A stretch of 64,000 nucleotides of DNA from Loxodes magnus (lineage: Eukaryota > Ciliophora > Karyorelictea > Loxodida > Loxodidae): positions 310,001-374,000 of the forward strand of contig CAMPDV010000241.1 in NCBI GenBank assembly GCA_946699065.1, read 5' to 3'. The notes under the pieces were generated by a model. It was given only the letters and a program-made list of their open reading frames with translations. It was not told the DNA's origin and made no database searches. Positions 22,901-36,190 of this stretch are shown here, in pieces (positions within the stretch are counted from its first letter, which is position 1; every line of letters begins with the position of its first letter). The position numbers and the translations under genes are program-made.

Positions 22901-25320
22901 ACCAAGTAGCAAGTGAAAGATGCAAAAACATTTAAAATTTTGAACTTAGTATTTCACAAAAGAATATTTGAGTCAAACATGTATTATTATTAATAATAAT
23001 ACTTTATTTCTTGAAATATAAAAATATATGTCTTAAATTCATATTTTAAGTAGTAATACCAATATTCTATTAACTAATGTTTCTTCTTTGCTTATCTTGC
23101 TAATTATATAGTCACTAAATTAATAAAATAGCTTAACTTAATTTTTTTTATTTTTCAACTTTAAGTAGTTTAATATCCATTTAATTATTTTTTGGAATTT
23201 TGTTTTCAACTTTAAGATAGAGATATGAGTTTTTTTATAAGCAGTAATTTGGAAAATAAGAAAGCCAATTTAGTTATATCTTAGTTATTAATACCAAAAA
23301 GAATTTTAATGTCTATATATTTTACCAAACTTATATACTCCTTTCTTTGAGATTATAATTCAAGTTTGTAATACCTTTAAATATTACTCATTATAGGCAT
23401 AATTGATAATCTAGAAATAAAGTGATGTTAAGATGTTTAAGATCTAAAATTAGCACCGATAATTAATAAATTTGATAAAATGTTGATGATTTTAGAGCAG
23501 AACAAATTCTAGGCTTCAGCTACTTTATTTCACATAAATAAAACAGCCCTCTTCTACTCATTAGCTACTCAATAACCATTTAGACTCTTGCTAATATTAT
23601 GGAGTTATATTATTTTATTATGTATAAATAAAGCTTAGAATTATAATCCTTAATTTACTATCTTCGCTAGCTTTATATTTATTAGCTTTTATAATAAAGA
23701 TTTTTCTTATTAATTTTGGAGTTTTATCATAAAATTTAGAATATTAAGGCAGAAGTATTTTTTCACTTTCCTTTTTCATAACGAAATTTGTTTTTCCTTC
23801 TTGATATCATTAGTTCTAGTAAAATTACTCTTTAAAGTATTGAAAGCTTCTTGTTCTAATCCATCAAAACAGTAATTTTAAGATAAATAATAGTAGCATA
23901 GGACTTAATCTATCTATAAGTATGGGATTTTTTATATATTATCCTTTAATATCTTCATAACACTATTTTTCAAATATAATTAAAACCAGAATCAAGTTCT
24001 TAGCTTTCTTGGAAGTATATAACTATCTATTTTTTTTATTATTCATTTTCAGTATCATTCCATTCTCAAATTACATGCATTTAATTTAGTTCAATAAAGC
24101 AGATAAATCAAAACCAAAAAAGTAAAAGTAAAGATAAAAATAAATTTTGGCATAATGTATTTAGTCATATTTCAAATAATATTAGAATAAAAAAGTAGAG
24201 ATTAAGCTTATCTTTAGCAAGAAATTTTCAGAAATAATATTCTAGATTTATTTTTGGTAAAAGTAAGAATTAAGATGCTTTTAAAATTTAATTTTAGTTA
24301 TAATATTTAATGAAAAGTACAAGTAAAAAATTAAAAATTTAAGAGCTAATATAAGCAAAATAAAATAAAATTTTCTTTTTATTTGATATACATTTCCTTA
24401 AAATTAATTATTTAATCAAGTTTAGCTTATAATAACAAATGGCATAATAAACTTTTTAATAAGCCTTATTCTTTTCTCTATTGGATCCTTTTTGTTTAAA
24501 TCTTCTTTTTTTTAAACAAGAGTAGTTAATATTAATAGTATATTTATCTACATTAAATAGATCTTTTACTACCTATTAATCTCATCTTTGCTATTTTTCT
24601 TAAACTATAATACACTTAATATTTAACGTTGCTCTAATTAATAAAATACACCTTGCTGCACTACTTTTTCCCAAAAGAAAATTATTAAAATAAAGTTTTT
24701 TTTAATTTAAAGTTGAAAACAAATAATTAAGATATTTGTAACTATAGCAGCAAAAAATTACATGATGTTCTATTATCAATCAATTGGCTAGTCTTTTTTA
24801 TAAGCATAATAATAATAATAAGATAAAAAAGTTTCAATACTTTGAGTATTGGGTAATAATTGCACTACTTATAGTTATATTTCATGCGAATTATGTTAAG
24901 TATAAGAGTTTATGTAAGTTTATTATCTACCTCTAGTTAATTCTTCCTACTCCTGTTCTTTTGTTTCTTCTATAATGATTCTAAATTGTGTAATCGCATT
25001 TTCCTCTCTCTTCTTATTTTCAATTTTCTTCTTATTTGTTTTCACAACCATTATTTAAGTTTCTTTATTAATTATATTTTTTCTCCCATCAATTTTTCTT
25101 TTATTTCAACTGCTAAATTTTTAAAATTTCTATTCATTTTTAAGCAATTTCTGATGAGCATTTTTAATATATTTGTCAATCTTAGGGGTTTTACTTTATA
25201 CAAAGTTTAAATTAATATAATTTTAGTCGTACAGAATTAGTTTTTTATAATATTTGTCATTAAATATTTTTTGATTAGATAATTCTAAAAGACATTTTTA
25301 TATAAAGTACATTCAAATAT
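19930..25320. other. AT-rich stretch, no gene assigned
   Basis: From about 21830 to 22950 two plus-strand frames stay open with few TGAs and moderately higher GC, so a gene may exist there, but no family motif was found and the frames compete. At 25320-25440 a short patch of higher GC reads as plausible protein on either strand. Nothing else was recognised. Confidence 0.35.
22981..23002. repeat. Perfect 22-bp palindrome of TTA/TAA triplets
   Basis: GTATTATTATT followed by its reverse complement AATAATAATAC. It could be a tail-to-tail junction of two (TTA)n element ends or a simple-sequence palindrome. Confidence 0.8.
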
Positions 25321-25723
25321 ACGACCGAGTTCATCAGGAGCTAAACCACATGCACAATCAATTCCATTTTATGACGCAAACTAAGTTCGTATTAGAAATT
25401 ATAGGTGAATGTCCTTAGTTTGAAAATAGAAATAATGTCTTATATTCTATGTCTGTTAAACTTAGTATAAGTTATTTCAGGAAATACACTTTGATTATTT
25501 TAAATTGATTACATGTATCTTCAAGCTGTAGGCATCCAGAGTATTCCTTTAAAAACATTCCTATAAAAAATTTTCTTTCACACTTAGAATAATATGCTAA
25601 TTAAATTCTTTTATATTTGTCATAGTTTCTCTATATATGGTAAGATAAGAAAACTATTAATTATATAAAGTATCAGTACTAACTAAATTAAAAAAATTAG
25701 ATAATAATAAAGAAAAATAAAAT

Positions 25724-26600
25724 TATGGATGGAATCAGAAAGGGCTTCTATGCCACCTCCTAAGAATAGGAGTGGAAGTAATGAAGCATCAATTTTTACA
25801 TCTATGTTATCTTAAAAAAAATAATTTTCTTAATAAATTTAAAAATAACTTACCATAGACCAGAAAAAGATAAGCAGGAAAGTCATCACCAAACCGAGAC
25901 TCTAACATCAGAGGAGAGGCCAAAAAATAAGCTGAGAACATAATGCACCAAAAAGTCGCGGAATTCACTACTAAAAAGGTGTTTAGCAACAAAAAGTTAG
26001 TTAAAGTGATGCTAAATCTCCAAAAGAGGTGAAAAAGCTAAAGAAGGACAACAAAAAATTAGAAGGGATTTTATACAAGCAAGAAGAACTTGATTCAAGA
26101 TTCATGTCCCAGGAAAGAGATTGGATGCTTTCTGAAGTATTTCATAAAATCAAAACGACCAATCTTAAAACTAGCAATAGAAGCAGATAGAAATGGGAAA
26201 GAAAAGAGAAAATATAAGAAAGCTAACAAAAATTAAAACTTAAAATGGAGATAAGAGAGCAAAAAAGTAACCGAATAAGGAATGAAGAAGAAACTTTCAG
26301 AAAGTTTTAAAGAAAATAGAGGTAGATAAAAATTAGAAAAAAATGTTTCTGTTGTGGAAACTTATTGCATTTATATCAGAAATGTTAAAAATGCTAGCAG
26401 AAAAAATTTAAATATTGGATTCAAGAAAAACAAAGAAAGGAAAAAGAAGAAACAAGAATAAATCGAATGTATTTCAGTAAAAATGGAGAAATTTAAACAA
26501 TCAAGAAAGATGAAATAAGACAAGAACAGATCTGAATAAAAAGGAAAATTTGGAAAAACTCAAGTTTCTAATCTCGATAAAATTGGAAATAATAAACAAT
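25724..26600 (+). CDS. Gag-like ORF1 protein with CCHC zinc knuckle (family I)
   Basis: Starts 'MDGIRKGFYATS', homologous to the other family starts. After a frame change within 25780-25950 the reading frame gives a charged coiled coil ('KEVKKLKKDNKKLEGILYK', 'QERDWMLSEVF') and then the knuckle at 26344-26385, CFCCGNLLHLYQKC, a perfect CX2CX4HX4C. A lysine-rich C-terminus follows. The segment 'LDSRFMSQERDWMLSEVF' is matched in the copy at 38200. It ends with a 3' stem-loop and (TTA)n tail. Nucleic-acid binding in a retroelement particle is inferred from the knuckle family. The 5' frame change may be an indel or a small intron. Confidence 0.65.
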
Positions 26601-26613
26601 TTTATTTAACAGC

Positions 26614-26694
26614 AGGAAGCAAAAACTGTTGTCTTCCGAAAGAGGTTGAAATACCTCATAATCGAAAATTTAAATTTATATATTATTATTATTA
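26614..26694 (+). promoter_or_regulatory. Retroelement 3' stem-loops and (TTA)n tail
   Basis: ggaag...cttcc (26614-26638), then gaggttgaaatacctc (5-bp stem, 26642-26657), then tattattattatta (26681-26694). The same order of stem-loop and triplet tail follows the copies at 33655 and 38752. Non-LTR elements commonly use a 3' hairpin and short repeat tail for reverse transcriptase recognition; that role here is inferred. Confidence 0.6.
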
Positions 26695-26747
26695 GGTAAT
26701 ATATAATATTATTTTAAACAAAATATTATAATTAAATAAATATAAAA

Positions 26748-27450
26748 TGGCATCTAAAAAATAACATCTTCTAAACTATACCAATAAAATACAATAAGAA
26801 ATATAAATCAATCTTCAAAAAAACGAAAATCTTAAATTATATCAGTAGTTTAAGAACTTTCAAATAAAATCTGTGTTCTAATTTAGAAATTGATTAACTG
26901 AAAAAATAAAACAATGGTAAAAAATAAGATATTGCAAGTAGCCCTTCTGATAGCCAATCATACTTAATAATCTAGCATACTGAATAAAGATTACAAAGAA
27001 TAAATTCTGAAAAGAACTAATAATTGAAAATAAGATGAATTATGATCCTATGGATGTAAAGACAGAGAGAGAAGAAATAAATTAAGCTTTAATTTATATA
27101 TAATAAGACCGATAACAAGATACAAAAAGCGAGCTCACAAGGTAAGAAAATTTTGGAAATTTTAATTAAAAAAAAGAAGAGTGAAAAATTTAAAACAAAC
27201 TATTTAGAATATATTGCACAAAATAAACCAAATTGTATAGAAGGAAGAACAATAAATCATACAAACAATATCTCATAATGGAATCAAGAAAATGGAATAA
27301 AAGATAATACGGATTTGACATAGGAAAGCTTATGAAGACAATTCTCAGCAGAAGTATAGGGAAATCAGGACATAATACAAGTCTATTCCGAAGAAGAAAA
27401 TTATTATTGAGAAAAAACTCTATTTCATAAACTTATATATGGCAAACCAA
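26748..27450 (+). pseudogene. Gag-like ORF1 copy (family II), decayed
   Basis: Near-duplicate of 35450-36190. It contains 'NYDPMDVKTEREE' at about 27038, equivalent to 'MNDPMDVERQ' in the copy at 59015. After it, a degenerate knuckle reads as Y-KKRA-H-KVRK-F, against C-KRPR-H-KVRS-C at 59362. Frames shift relative to the sister copies. It lies about 50 bp after the (TTA)n tail of the previous element, so elements are nested or head to tail here. Confidence 0.5.
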
Positions 27451-30400
27451 ACTAAGGTAAATCAATTTAATAAATTATGTTATGTTATAAAAAAAAATAT
27501 TTTTAAAAAATTAAGCTTTATAGAACTTTTTACCTTTTTTATTTAACATTAATAATAATAATAAATAAATAAAAATGATTAATTTATTTATGAATTTTAA
27601 CTTTAGTATTGTAATTATAATTAAAAGGCCTATGCATTTAAAACTATATTTATTTAATTAATGAAACTACAAAAAATGTTTTATAATACAAAAATAGTTT
27701 ATATGCTTTTGATAGATAAATGAAAGTGGTAAATATATGAATAAATGTTACATTCTATGAATATTTAGTAAATGTAAAATCTATTTAAATTTAATTTAAG
27801 TTTCCTTATTTTAATTTTTAATAAGAAAATAAATATAATAAGTACTAAAGTATTTAATATATTTAAAAATTAATTATTTTAATAAGGAACAACATTCTAA
27901 AATTAGCTACTATTAAAATGCTAGAAAATAATTAATAATTATTTTATTTACTAAACATTTTTACATTTTAGTTCTTATAATATTTAGTTTTTAAAAATTA
28001 AAATCTATTTAAAACTCTAAGCATAGAAACACTAAAAATATTTAATTTTTATTTAGTTTTTAAATTAATTATTTTATTTAAATTTAATAATTATGATATT
28101 TTACAATAAACATGATAATAAGTAGTCTTTCATAAAATGTTATGTAAAGATTAATATATTTACTTATAATATATTATTAAATTATTATTCATTTATTATT
28201 TTTTCATCGATTATAAATCTAATGTCGGTTAATATAAATATATATTAACTCCTCTTTTTATCTTTTTTCTCATCCATTAACTAAAATCAAAATTAATTCT
28301 AGCATCTTAGAATTATTGATAATTGAATACCATTTAATTAAACATACATTTGTTTAAGAATAAGAAACTTATTTCAATTATTTCCACTTTTAAAAGAGCA
28401 TTCACTAAATAAAATAATTAATAAAGTAAAAATTAATTATAATTACTTAATAAGCTAATTTAATATTATTACTAAAATTTAATTTACTTAGATCATTATT
28501 CAATTTAATTTTTATATCCTTAAATATTTAGTAGCTTAAGAAAATTTTACTTATAAATTATTTAATTGCTGTGAACGAAAAATTTAGCAAAAAATCAGCA
28601 GAAGATTAAAACTCCTTAACTAAATTTAAAGAATATAATTGAAATAAATCTTTGCTTAGGAAATGCTTTTTCTGAATATTCCTATAAAATTTAAAGCAGA
28701 TAAACTTTTATATTTTAAATTTTTTTATTGAAGCAATATATTTTTTAATTTGAAAGCTATAAAAAAGTAAATTTTATTTTTATTTATTCAATTTATTCCT
28801 GTTACTTTTATTTTTTTTAATATATAACATCAATTTTATAAATAAACATTTTTATATTTAAAATATAACCTCTGATATCAATATTTTATCTTGCATATAT
28901 TGATTTAAAATATTTTCTCTGTAATTTAATTTAAAATTATTTAACTTATTTTTAAGTAATTTCTACTTTTATTAATTCAAATTAATTCATACTTAGATAA
29001 ACTAATTTTGTGCTTTTATTTGGTTGGATATTTCAGTCCTATTTATTTTACAGTTTTTATTAGTTAAATTTATGTTATTTTACATAAATTAATGGATGTC
29101 ATTAGCTTTCAAAAAATTTAGAAATCCAAAATATTTTTCTGAAAAAACGTAAAACCAAAAATTTAATAAATTAATCTTAATATCTGTGTAATTTAACAGG
29201 GATTTCTAAATTTTTTAATAAACCAGCTAATATAAGGAAATAAGAAAATGAAATACATTAATTTTGATAAGAACGAAAGATAAATCTAAATTTATAGATT
29301 GAGAGCCAAAATAATAATGATATTTTTATGAAAAATACCTACTAATTTACTTATTATAAGAATATTTAAATTATTTTTATGATTACTTTACATATTTTAG
29401 ATTCCTTAGTAAAGTATTTCTTGTTTAAAAAAAGTTATTTTTATATTATAAGATAAAATAAATCTTAATAAATAAAATAATACATTTTAAAATTTAGAAT
29501 TTGTTCTCAAATCTATCAAAAGAAAATAATCTTTAAAATTTTTGGATTTTTTAGCTTAATTTATACAAAATTAACTTCGCTAAATTTAGAAATCCTTTAT
29601 TTTCATATTATCTAATTTATAAGCAGCATAAGATAATTTTTTCTACTATTAGCTCTCCATTTTTAAAAGACTATGCTATATCTTTTGAAATTATTGCTGC
29701 ATCTTTTTTTTAAAATAGTTGAATAAATATTTAAAAGTTCTCTTCTTAACAAGTGTTAACCTTTCAGCAATTTTGCAGTATAAAACTCCTAAATCTTTTA
29801 TGAATTTTGTTTTAGCTTTCTAAGTAAAATTTTATTATAGTTCCTTCTTCTAATAATTTTAAGTTAGTATTCATTTTCATTAAATCTGTTTTAAGCTTTT
29901 AGCTTTACTTATTAAACCATTGCTTCATTCTGTCTTTGCTTTGAACAAATTTTATTAAAGATTTTACTTAATTTGAAAAGTTTGAAAGTTTAATTTAAAT
30001 TTAGTATGTAAAATTGAAAAATTTATAGTTTTTTTCATGAAAAGGAAAAGTATAAAAGAGGGAAAAGTAAAATATTAGCAAGATGCATAATTACTAGCAT
30101 TATAATTATACTTTTGAGAAATTACTAAGATAGAAATTAAGAAAACAAATCTAATTTAAACAAATTTTAAGATTTTGAATTAAGTTACAGAAAATAAATT
30201 AAGAAAACAATGTAGTAAGAGAAATAAAGAAAATATTAAAATATAAGTAAATAATTTAAGTTTAAGTTTAAGTTGAAATAGAAATAATTAAAAAAGATCA
30301 ACAAAAATATTTTAAAATCTAAGTTCAATTAAAGCTAGTTAAAGCACCATATCCAATATAAATAATAAAAATTATTAAATTAAAATTGGAAAAAATAGGA

Positions 30401-32300
30401 GATTGAAAAATCAAATCACTAATAAGTATGAGAATAGTTTATCTAAAGGAGAAGTTGAAGATAAAAAATAAATAAAATAATTAAAAATAAGATAAATTAA
30501 TTTTAATTAAATTGCTAAATAGTGAAGTACTATAATTAAGTTAGGCTATCTAAAAGAATAGCAAAATTAAAATAATTTCATAATAAAATAAAGTGTATAT
30601 AATCTATAATTTTCATATTAAATTAAAAGAAAAAATAAAGTAAATATACTAAAATTATAACTAAATTAAATGATAAAGCTTTTGGTTTAAGAAAATATTT
30701 AAATTTGAAAAGGATTATTAGACATTAAAAAATAATTGAAAAATGAGAAAAATAGTAAAATTAAATCTTTTCAGGTTAAGTTAAATATAGCATTTTAATT
30801 TAAATTATTTTGAACTTATATAATTTTTATTTAATTTCAGCGTTTAATAGTACAAAATATAATTAAATATAAAAATAAAAAAGATATAATAATTTACAAG
30901 AGTTGGATAAGTATAAATAAAATAAATAATTTTCTTAAAAATATTTAAACTATAGAGACAACTTTATTTTAGAATTTAGATATTTTAGATGTAACTCTTC
31001 ATCATTTTTTATTTCCTAATATAATTTATCTTAGTTTAAAATATTACTTATATCAGTGTTCGTTAATAATTTAAAACAGATCTTATAATATTAATTAATA
31101 AATAAAATATCTTATTAGTTTTATTCACTCAGCTGCTCAATTTAAAAATTATAGAAGATTTAAACATACTAATTAAAAGCCTAAATCCAAAAATTAGTTT
31201 AAGTATAAAAAGCTAAGCATATCAAATAATATCGTAGATTATAAACATTTCGTTTATCCAAAAATCAGATTATAAGTTGATGAGTAAAAGCCCTAATCTT
31301 AATGATGATTTAGCTTATTTTTCATTTTTGGTTGTCATTAAATAGTATGCTGAATTTAATTTTTATAATTAATAAATCTCTAATTTTCTTTGTTATAAAT
31401 ATTTAAATATTAAACATAATATTTTATAGATTAATATAGTTAATATATACTAAAGAAAAATTCTTAAATCAATCTTAATTCATAGGAAAACTTCTAAGAA
31501 CATAATAAAGTCAGTTTAAATAAATTTGTGCTTTAAAAATCAGATAAATAGTGAATATATGAATTATTAGGATTAGTAATATTATTTTTTTAACTACTTT
31601 CATTATTTGAAACTTAATAGAATTATTAATTAGTATTATTAAAAATAAATTTGATGCTTATATTTTTTGGTACCATAAAAGGATTATTTTATTTGAATTT
31701 GAATTAGGATTTGAAGCCATATCTTTAGGTCTAATGTGTAGATTATTTTATTTTTTAAAAGATTTCTTGGGTAATAGTTTCATATTTTTGGTGGTATTAT
31801 TTTAAGCGGCTAAACTGTTTATATATTTATAGGTTAGTTTTACTTTCATTAAATACTACAATTAATGCACAACTTGAAGAGAATTTCTAAGTAGTTTTAG
31901 TGGAACGCGTATGAATTAATTTTCCAGTTTTTGAATATAATTTTTTATTAGTTACCTTAATACATTCATTATTAAGTTTACTTATTTAATTTGTACTAAC
32001 TCATAATCTTTTGTTAGGAGGTTTTTATGCTCCAGTCTGTGCTTTTTATATGAATTTGCAACCTCTTTGAAATTAATTAAAGAAGAGTCCCTATTAGAAT
32101 CTAGTGAATTCTATATATCTTCCATCTTTTTTAATAATTTAGTTATTAATTAAGTTAATTAAATAGATAAAGAAGTAAAATTATAAGTTTTTAAATAATA
32201 AGTTTTACTTTATTTTATAATAGAAAAATCTTTTTAAGCATTTTTCAAATACTTTCTTGGACAGTAAATAGAAAATTTAATTTTGATATATTATATAAAA
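27451..32300. other. AT-rich stretch, no gene assigned
   Basis: Nearly 5 kb of extremely AT-rich sequence, A-rich from 30050 to 30950. I see no RNA gene or conserved motif apart from the weak coding candidate at 31060-31305. Confidence 0.4.
31060..31305 (+). CDS. Possible C-terminal end of a protein
   Basis: One plus frame reads basic, protein-like sequence ('HSAAQFKNYRRFKHTN', 'DYKHFVYPKIRLQVDEQKP') and ends in tandem TGA TGA at 31303-31308. No family recognised. With TGA so rare, an open frame alone is weak evidence. Confidence 0.2.
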
Positions 32301-33654
32301 TATAGATGACAACAACAGCCTAAGAACTTCTATTTAATCTGGTTCAATGTATACTGCATTGAGAGTAATCTCGCACTAGATACCACCAAGGATAAGGAAG
32401 TATAAACTCAAAAGAAACACGTCGAATTTATCCAAGATTTGAATGACGGGTTTCTTAAACTTATTTTTCTAATATTTATTGTGATTTTATTTTAGAAAAA
32501 TGGGATATTTATATCAAGACTCGAGAATAATTTTTTAATAAGAAGATTTTTAATTTAAAGAATCTTTCGGGCCTTCATTTAATGGCTAAATTTAGACAAC
32601 GAAATTAATTAGAAAATTTAAATAAAAATGAATAACTAAATCGTGACAAACCTATTAACGATGATGTAACGATAATTGATTTAATGCTTCTAAAAAATAA
32701 TTCTACATTATATAAAAAAACTTTTATTCTATCTTTGATTAACATAAAATCTTGATATCTAAAAGTGAAAGAATTATTTAAAGTTTAGGATATTAAAGGT
32801 AAAAGCAAAAACTATAAATAAATAAAAAAAATTAGTTTTAATTTATATAAAGATAGTAATTTTATTTCATCTTATAATAAAGATTTTTTAATGTTAATTA
32901 AAAAAATAGAATAATCTGTTCGTCTCTAAAAAAATTAACTTAGAAATTAAGAAGAAAAGCAGCAAAAGAAATAGAGAAAAAGCAATAACAACAAGAGGAA
33001 TCGAGCTCCTCATCAAAAGGTAAAATTATGATCGGAACTGCAAAGATAGAAAAAACTTAAAATGAAATTGAGCTAAAATATAAAATAAATTAGACCAAAC
33101 GTTAAAATTAATCTAAAAGTATGAAGAATAATATACAATTAAGGAGAAAAATAAGAGAATTTATGAACAGTATTGACGCTAAAATAATGAGATGTTAATA
33201 CTACGTCGTCAGTTAATCTAAAATAACTTAATAATAGAGCAATAATTTTATGAATAATTACAATCGATAGTTATTCATTAACAAATATGGTTATAGAAAA
33301 AGACTAAACTAAATTAATTGAATAAGAAAAATAATAAGAAGGAAAAACTTAAAAATTTACAAAATCGAATAGAGAAATTGGAAAAAAATTTAGAAGCAAA
33401 ATCAGAAAAATCGATTAAAAATTGTTTTTACCGCATTTCAACATACCATGTTTTACTACAATATTGAACCTGAAAGTAACTAAGGATAAGAAAATAACGA
33501 AGAACATGAAGAAGTTTAAATAAACTCTGAATAACTGAAAATTGAATCAAAAGTAAAAAATTTTATCAAGAAATTAAGTTACTATTAGTGGTGACCTACC
33601 ACATATAAAAAGAAAGGTTGTGGTATTCATCCACGTAAAAATAATGGTAGCAGG
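32300..33654 (+). pseudogene. Gag-like ORF1 copy (family II), degenerate
   Basis: At 33175-33220 'aaaataatgagatgtt' is shared with the knuckle start of the copy at 59350. Here the TGA (Trp) is TAA and both the second Cys and His are lost, giving C-QY-Y-VVSQ. Upstream is Lys/Gln-rich coiled-coil-like sequence from about 32900; a possible start is ATG 32306. The frame is interrupted or shifted at least once between 32306 and 33448. It ends in the stem-loop/tail at 33655. Confidence 0.4.
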
Positions 33655-33714
33655 TTCCTGGTTGAAAGTCCAGGGAAAGCTAAAACTCTCAACATTTAAG
33701 TATATTATTATTAT
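33655..33714 (+). promoter_or_regulatory. Retroelement 3' stem-loop and (TTA)n tail
   Basis: ttcctgg (33655-33661), loop ttgaaagt, ccaggga (33670-33676), then tattattattatt at about 33702-33714. The loop core 'GGTTGAAA' equals that at 26645. A frame through the hairpin spells 'VESPGKAKT', which resembles a topoisomerase motif but is explained by the conserved stem-loop. Confidence 0.6.
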
Positions 33715-33721
33715 TTAAAAA

Positions 33722-34250
33722 GAACAAGTAACTTATTTAGGTGTAATTCTACATCAGAAGAAGAATTTGAACTCCCTTTGTAGAGAAGTCTCGTTGAAGT
33801 ATTAGCTACAATAAAAAACTGCTTTTTAGCAAATGAGATATAAGAATGTGACTCCTTGACATTCTAAAGCTATAAATAAACTTTTTACACTGACTAAAGC
33901 AGAATATGAAGGAGAACTACCCGAAAGTATTCAGAAAGGAATAAATGGTGTTTTGAATAGAATTTAATCAAGTATGAGAATTATTTCAAGAAAAACATTT
34001 TAAGCAGCAATTTCAACTTATAACGAGTCATGCTATATAGATTTATACTGGTTAGCTTTCAAACACATTATGGCAATAAAGTTTTTAAATTATATTATAA
34101 AATGAAAAAAGAAAGCCTTTATTTCCAAAGATTGGCAATAAGCTCTCTTTTCATTATCAACTGGAAAAATAATTTAAATACTAAGATCAAGTTTAACAAT
34201 TATCAGACCTTAATAGTATTGATCTGTAGAATTCCTAGATAATGCAAATA
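33722..34250 (+). pseudogene. Non-LTR reverse transcriptase ORF2, C-terminal fragment
   Basis: Begins immediately after a (TTA)n tail with 'EQVTYLGVILHQKKNLNS', the 'YLGV.L...L.W..H' motif typical of the region after the catalytic core in non-LTR RTs. It continues with 'LTKAEYEGELPESIQKGIN', in the place of the 'Y..E.W.LP..L...Q' region of these proteins. TGA is W at two positions. The catalytic part is missing, as in a 5'-truncated insertion. A competing plus frame is also open but shows no motif. Confidence 0.6.
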
Positions 34251-35440
34251 AAAAAAATTTATTAAATATATAAGAGACAAAATACTCATTATTTCTATAA
34301 TGCAGATATTTAAATTTTAAGAGAATGAAAACAACTAAAATATATACTAAACAGTTTAGTAATCTTTAATCAATTTCCACTAATTACATACAATACATAG
34401 AACAAATAATTTAGACAAAAATTTAGCAGCTTATGCAAACTTAGAATCCAATCCTATAATTTTCGAAATTATCTTTACGATCGTCATTTATCTATTTTAT
34501 GTGTGGAGAGTATGATTCATTCAATTACGTTTTAAATGTATATACTATTCTATTATAAGGGATTGACTAACCGTAAAAGATTGAGAATTATGACTAGATA
34601 CCTTATATTATATGATTAAGAAGTTATAAAACCCTTTTCTAAGTTTTTTGGATATTTATATTTATAAATAAAAATATTTTTACAAGAAACTTATGTGAGA
34701 AGACTAGAATTATTAGAATAGAAAAAGAAAAAAAGAAAGAAAGAAATGAAAGATGAAACTGTAACAAGAGTAATTGGGATTGAGGATATCAAGATTATAT
34801 TAAAAATATTAAAATATTTATTAACTTCTATAATTGAAAGAAGCAACTTTTACAGTTATAAATGTCAAAAAACTCTTCTAGCCTAAAAAATTAAATATAA
34901 GAAATATGAAATCTCGATCGAATAAACCGTGAATAATTATGAATAAAGGTCATATATGATCCGATGAAATTGAATAATCAATTAAAATATTAATTAAACA
35001 AAAAAACTTAACTATTAATCATTAAATAAAAAGAAGACCAATTTTGTGCTTATTCTGAAGAAGGAAAAATCCTGTAGGAGATACCAAAATTAGAAAAAAC
35101 AAAAATTAAAAATTATGAAAATAGCTAACCAAGATTTATTATAAATCTGAAGGTGGTCTATTTAGAAAAATTTAAGATTAAGTTAATTACTAGCAAATAA
35201 TAGATGCTCAAAAGGAAGAATCAAGTAAAAGTTTGGAAAGTATTTAGATTGGATTAAAATATCAATGTTAAAGAAGGATAGATTAAAAACTATCAATAAA
35301 TTACTTGAGAATACGAATCTACAGTAGAATTGAGCGATTTAAATGAGTTTTAAGATAATTATCAAGATTTTTATAAGTCAATATGTGACTAATCTAATAA
35401 AGGTGAAGCAACTTTAATAAGTTATTTTAAGTTTTATTAT
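34251..35440. other. AT-rich, weak coding candidate only
   Basis: At 34540-34900 one plus frame reads 'KGLTNRKRLRIMTRYLILYD' and a Lys/Glu-rich helix, protein-like but not identified. The rest shows nothing supportable. Confidence 0.3.
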
Positions 35441-35449
35441 ACTATATTT

Positions 35450-36190
35450 ATGAAATGGCACCAAAAAATAACACTTTCTAAATTAGACCAATAAAATACA
35501 ATAAGAAATATAAATCAATCTTCAACAAAACGAAAATCTTAAATTATATCATTAGTTTAAGAACTTTCAAATAAAGTCTGTGTTTCTAGATTAGAAATTG
35601 ATTAACTGAAAAAAGAAAGCAATGGATTAAAATAAGATATTGCAAGTAGACCTTCTGATAGCCAAATATACTCAATAATCCAGCATACTGAATAAAAATT
35701 ACAAAGAATAAATTCTGAAAAGAACTAGGAAATGTAAAATAAGATGAATTATGATCCTATGGATGTAGAGACAGAGAAAGAAGTTACATAGTAAGCTTTA
35801 ATTTATATATAGAATAATTAAAATAAGGTGCTGATAATGCAGGAAACAAGGTCACAAGATAAGAAACTTTTGCAGATTTTTGGAAAGAAAAATAGAAGAA
35901 CAAAAACTTGAAATAAAATATTTAGAATATATTGAACAAATTAAGCAAAATTATATAGAAGGAAATAACAATAAATTATACAAACAATATCTCATAATGG
36001 AAGCAGGAAACTGTAACAAAATATAATACGGATGTGACGTAGGAAAGCTTATGAAGACGAGTCTCAGCAGAAATAAGGGAAATCAAGATATAATACAATT
36101 CTATTCCGAAGATGAAAATTATTATTGAGATAAATCTCTTCATAAACTAATAGTGCAAAACCAAATAAAGGTGAAGTCACTTTAAAGATT
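35450..36190 (+). pseudogene. Gag-like ORF1 copy (family II)
   Basis: Sister of 26748-27450 over almost its full length. It has 'ENKMNYDPMDVE'-equivalent sequence near 35745 and a better kept knuckle at 35829-35873: C-WQ-C-RKQG-H-KIRNF-C (W is TGA), one residue longer than the 42-bp module. Downstream 'NKIFRIY...KLYRRK' parallels 'ENIFKIY...KLYRKK' in the 59015 copy. The 5' part is shifted in frame relative to the sister copy by a one-base difference near the first codons. Confidence 0.55.

Noticed and set aside
21820-22950. Candidate genes in several overlapping plus frames and a hydrophobic minus frame
   Set aside because: All frames are open because TGA is rare, and none shows a motif or a matching copy.
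23450-23640. Ankyrin-like 'NKTALFYSLATQQP' reading
   Set aside because: A single weak match with no second repeat and no supporting frame continuity.
25320-25440. Protein-like patch on either strand
   Set aside because: Both strands give plausible peptides of about 30 residues; nothing decides between them and no family is recognised.
26930-26975. 'RYCKQPFWQP' as a zinc knuckle in the 26748 and 35450 copies
   Set aside because: The knuckle homologous to the 59362 copy lies further downstream (about 27110 and 35829), after the PMDV motif; the earlier match is in a competing frame.
33640-33690. 'FLVESPGKAKTLN' resembling the topoisomerase I 'VESPAKAKT' motif
   Set aside because: It is translated from a stem-loop (ttcctgg...ccaggga) that recurs in two other element 3' ends with different sequence, and no other topoisomerase motif follows.
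34022-34242. Plus-strand 70-codon ORF starting at ATG 34030
   Set aside because: It is in a different frame from the RT-like sequence, which explains the region better.
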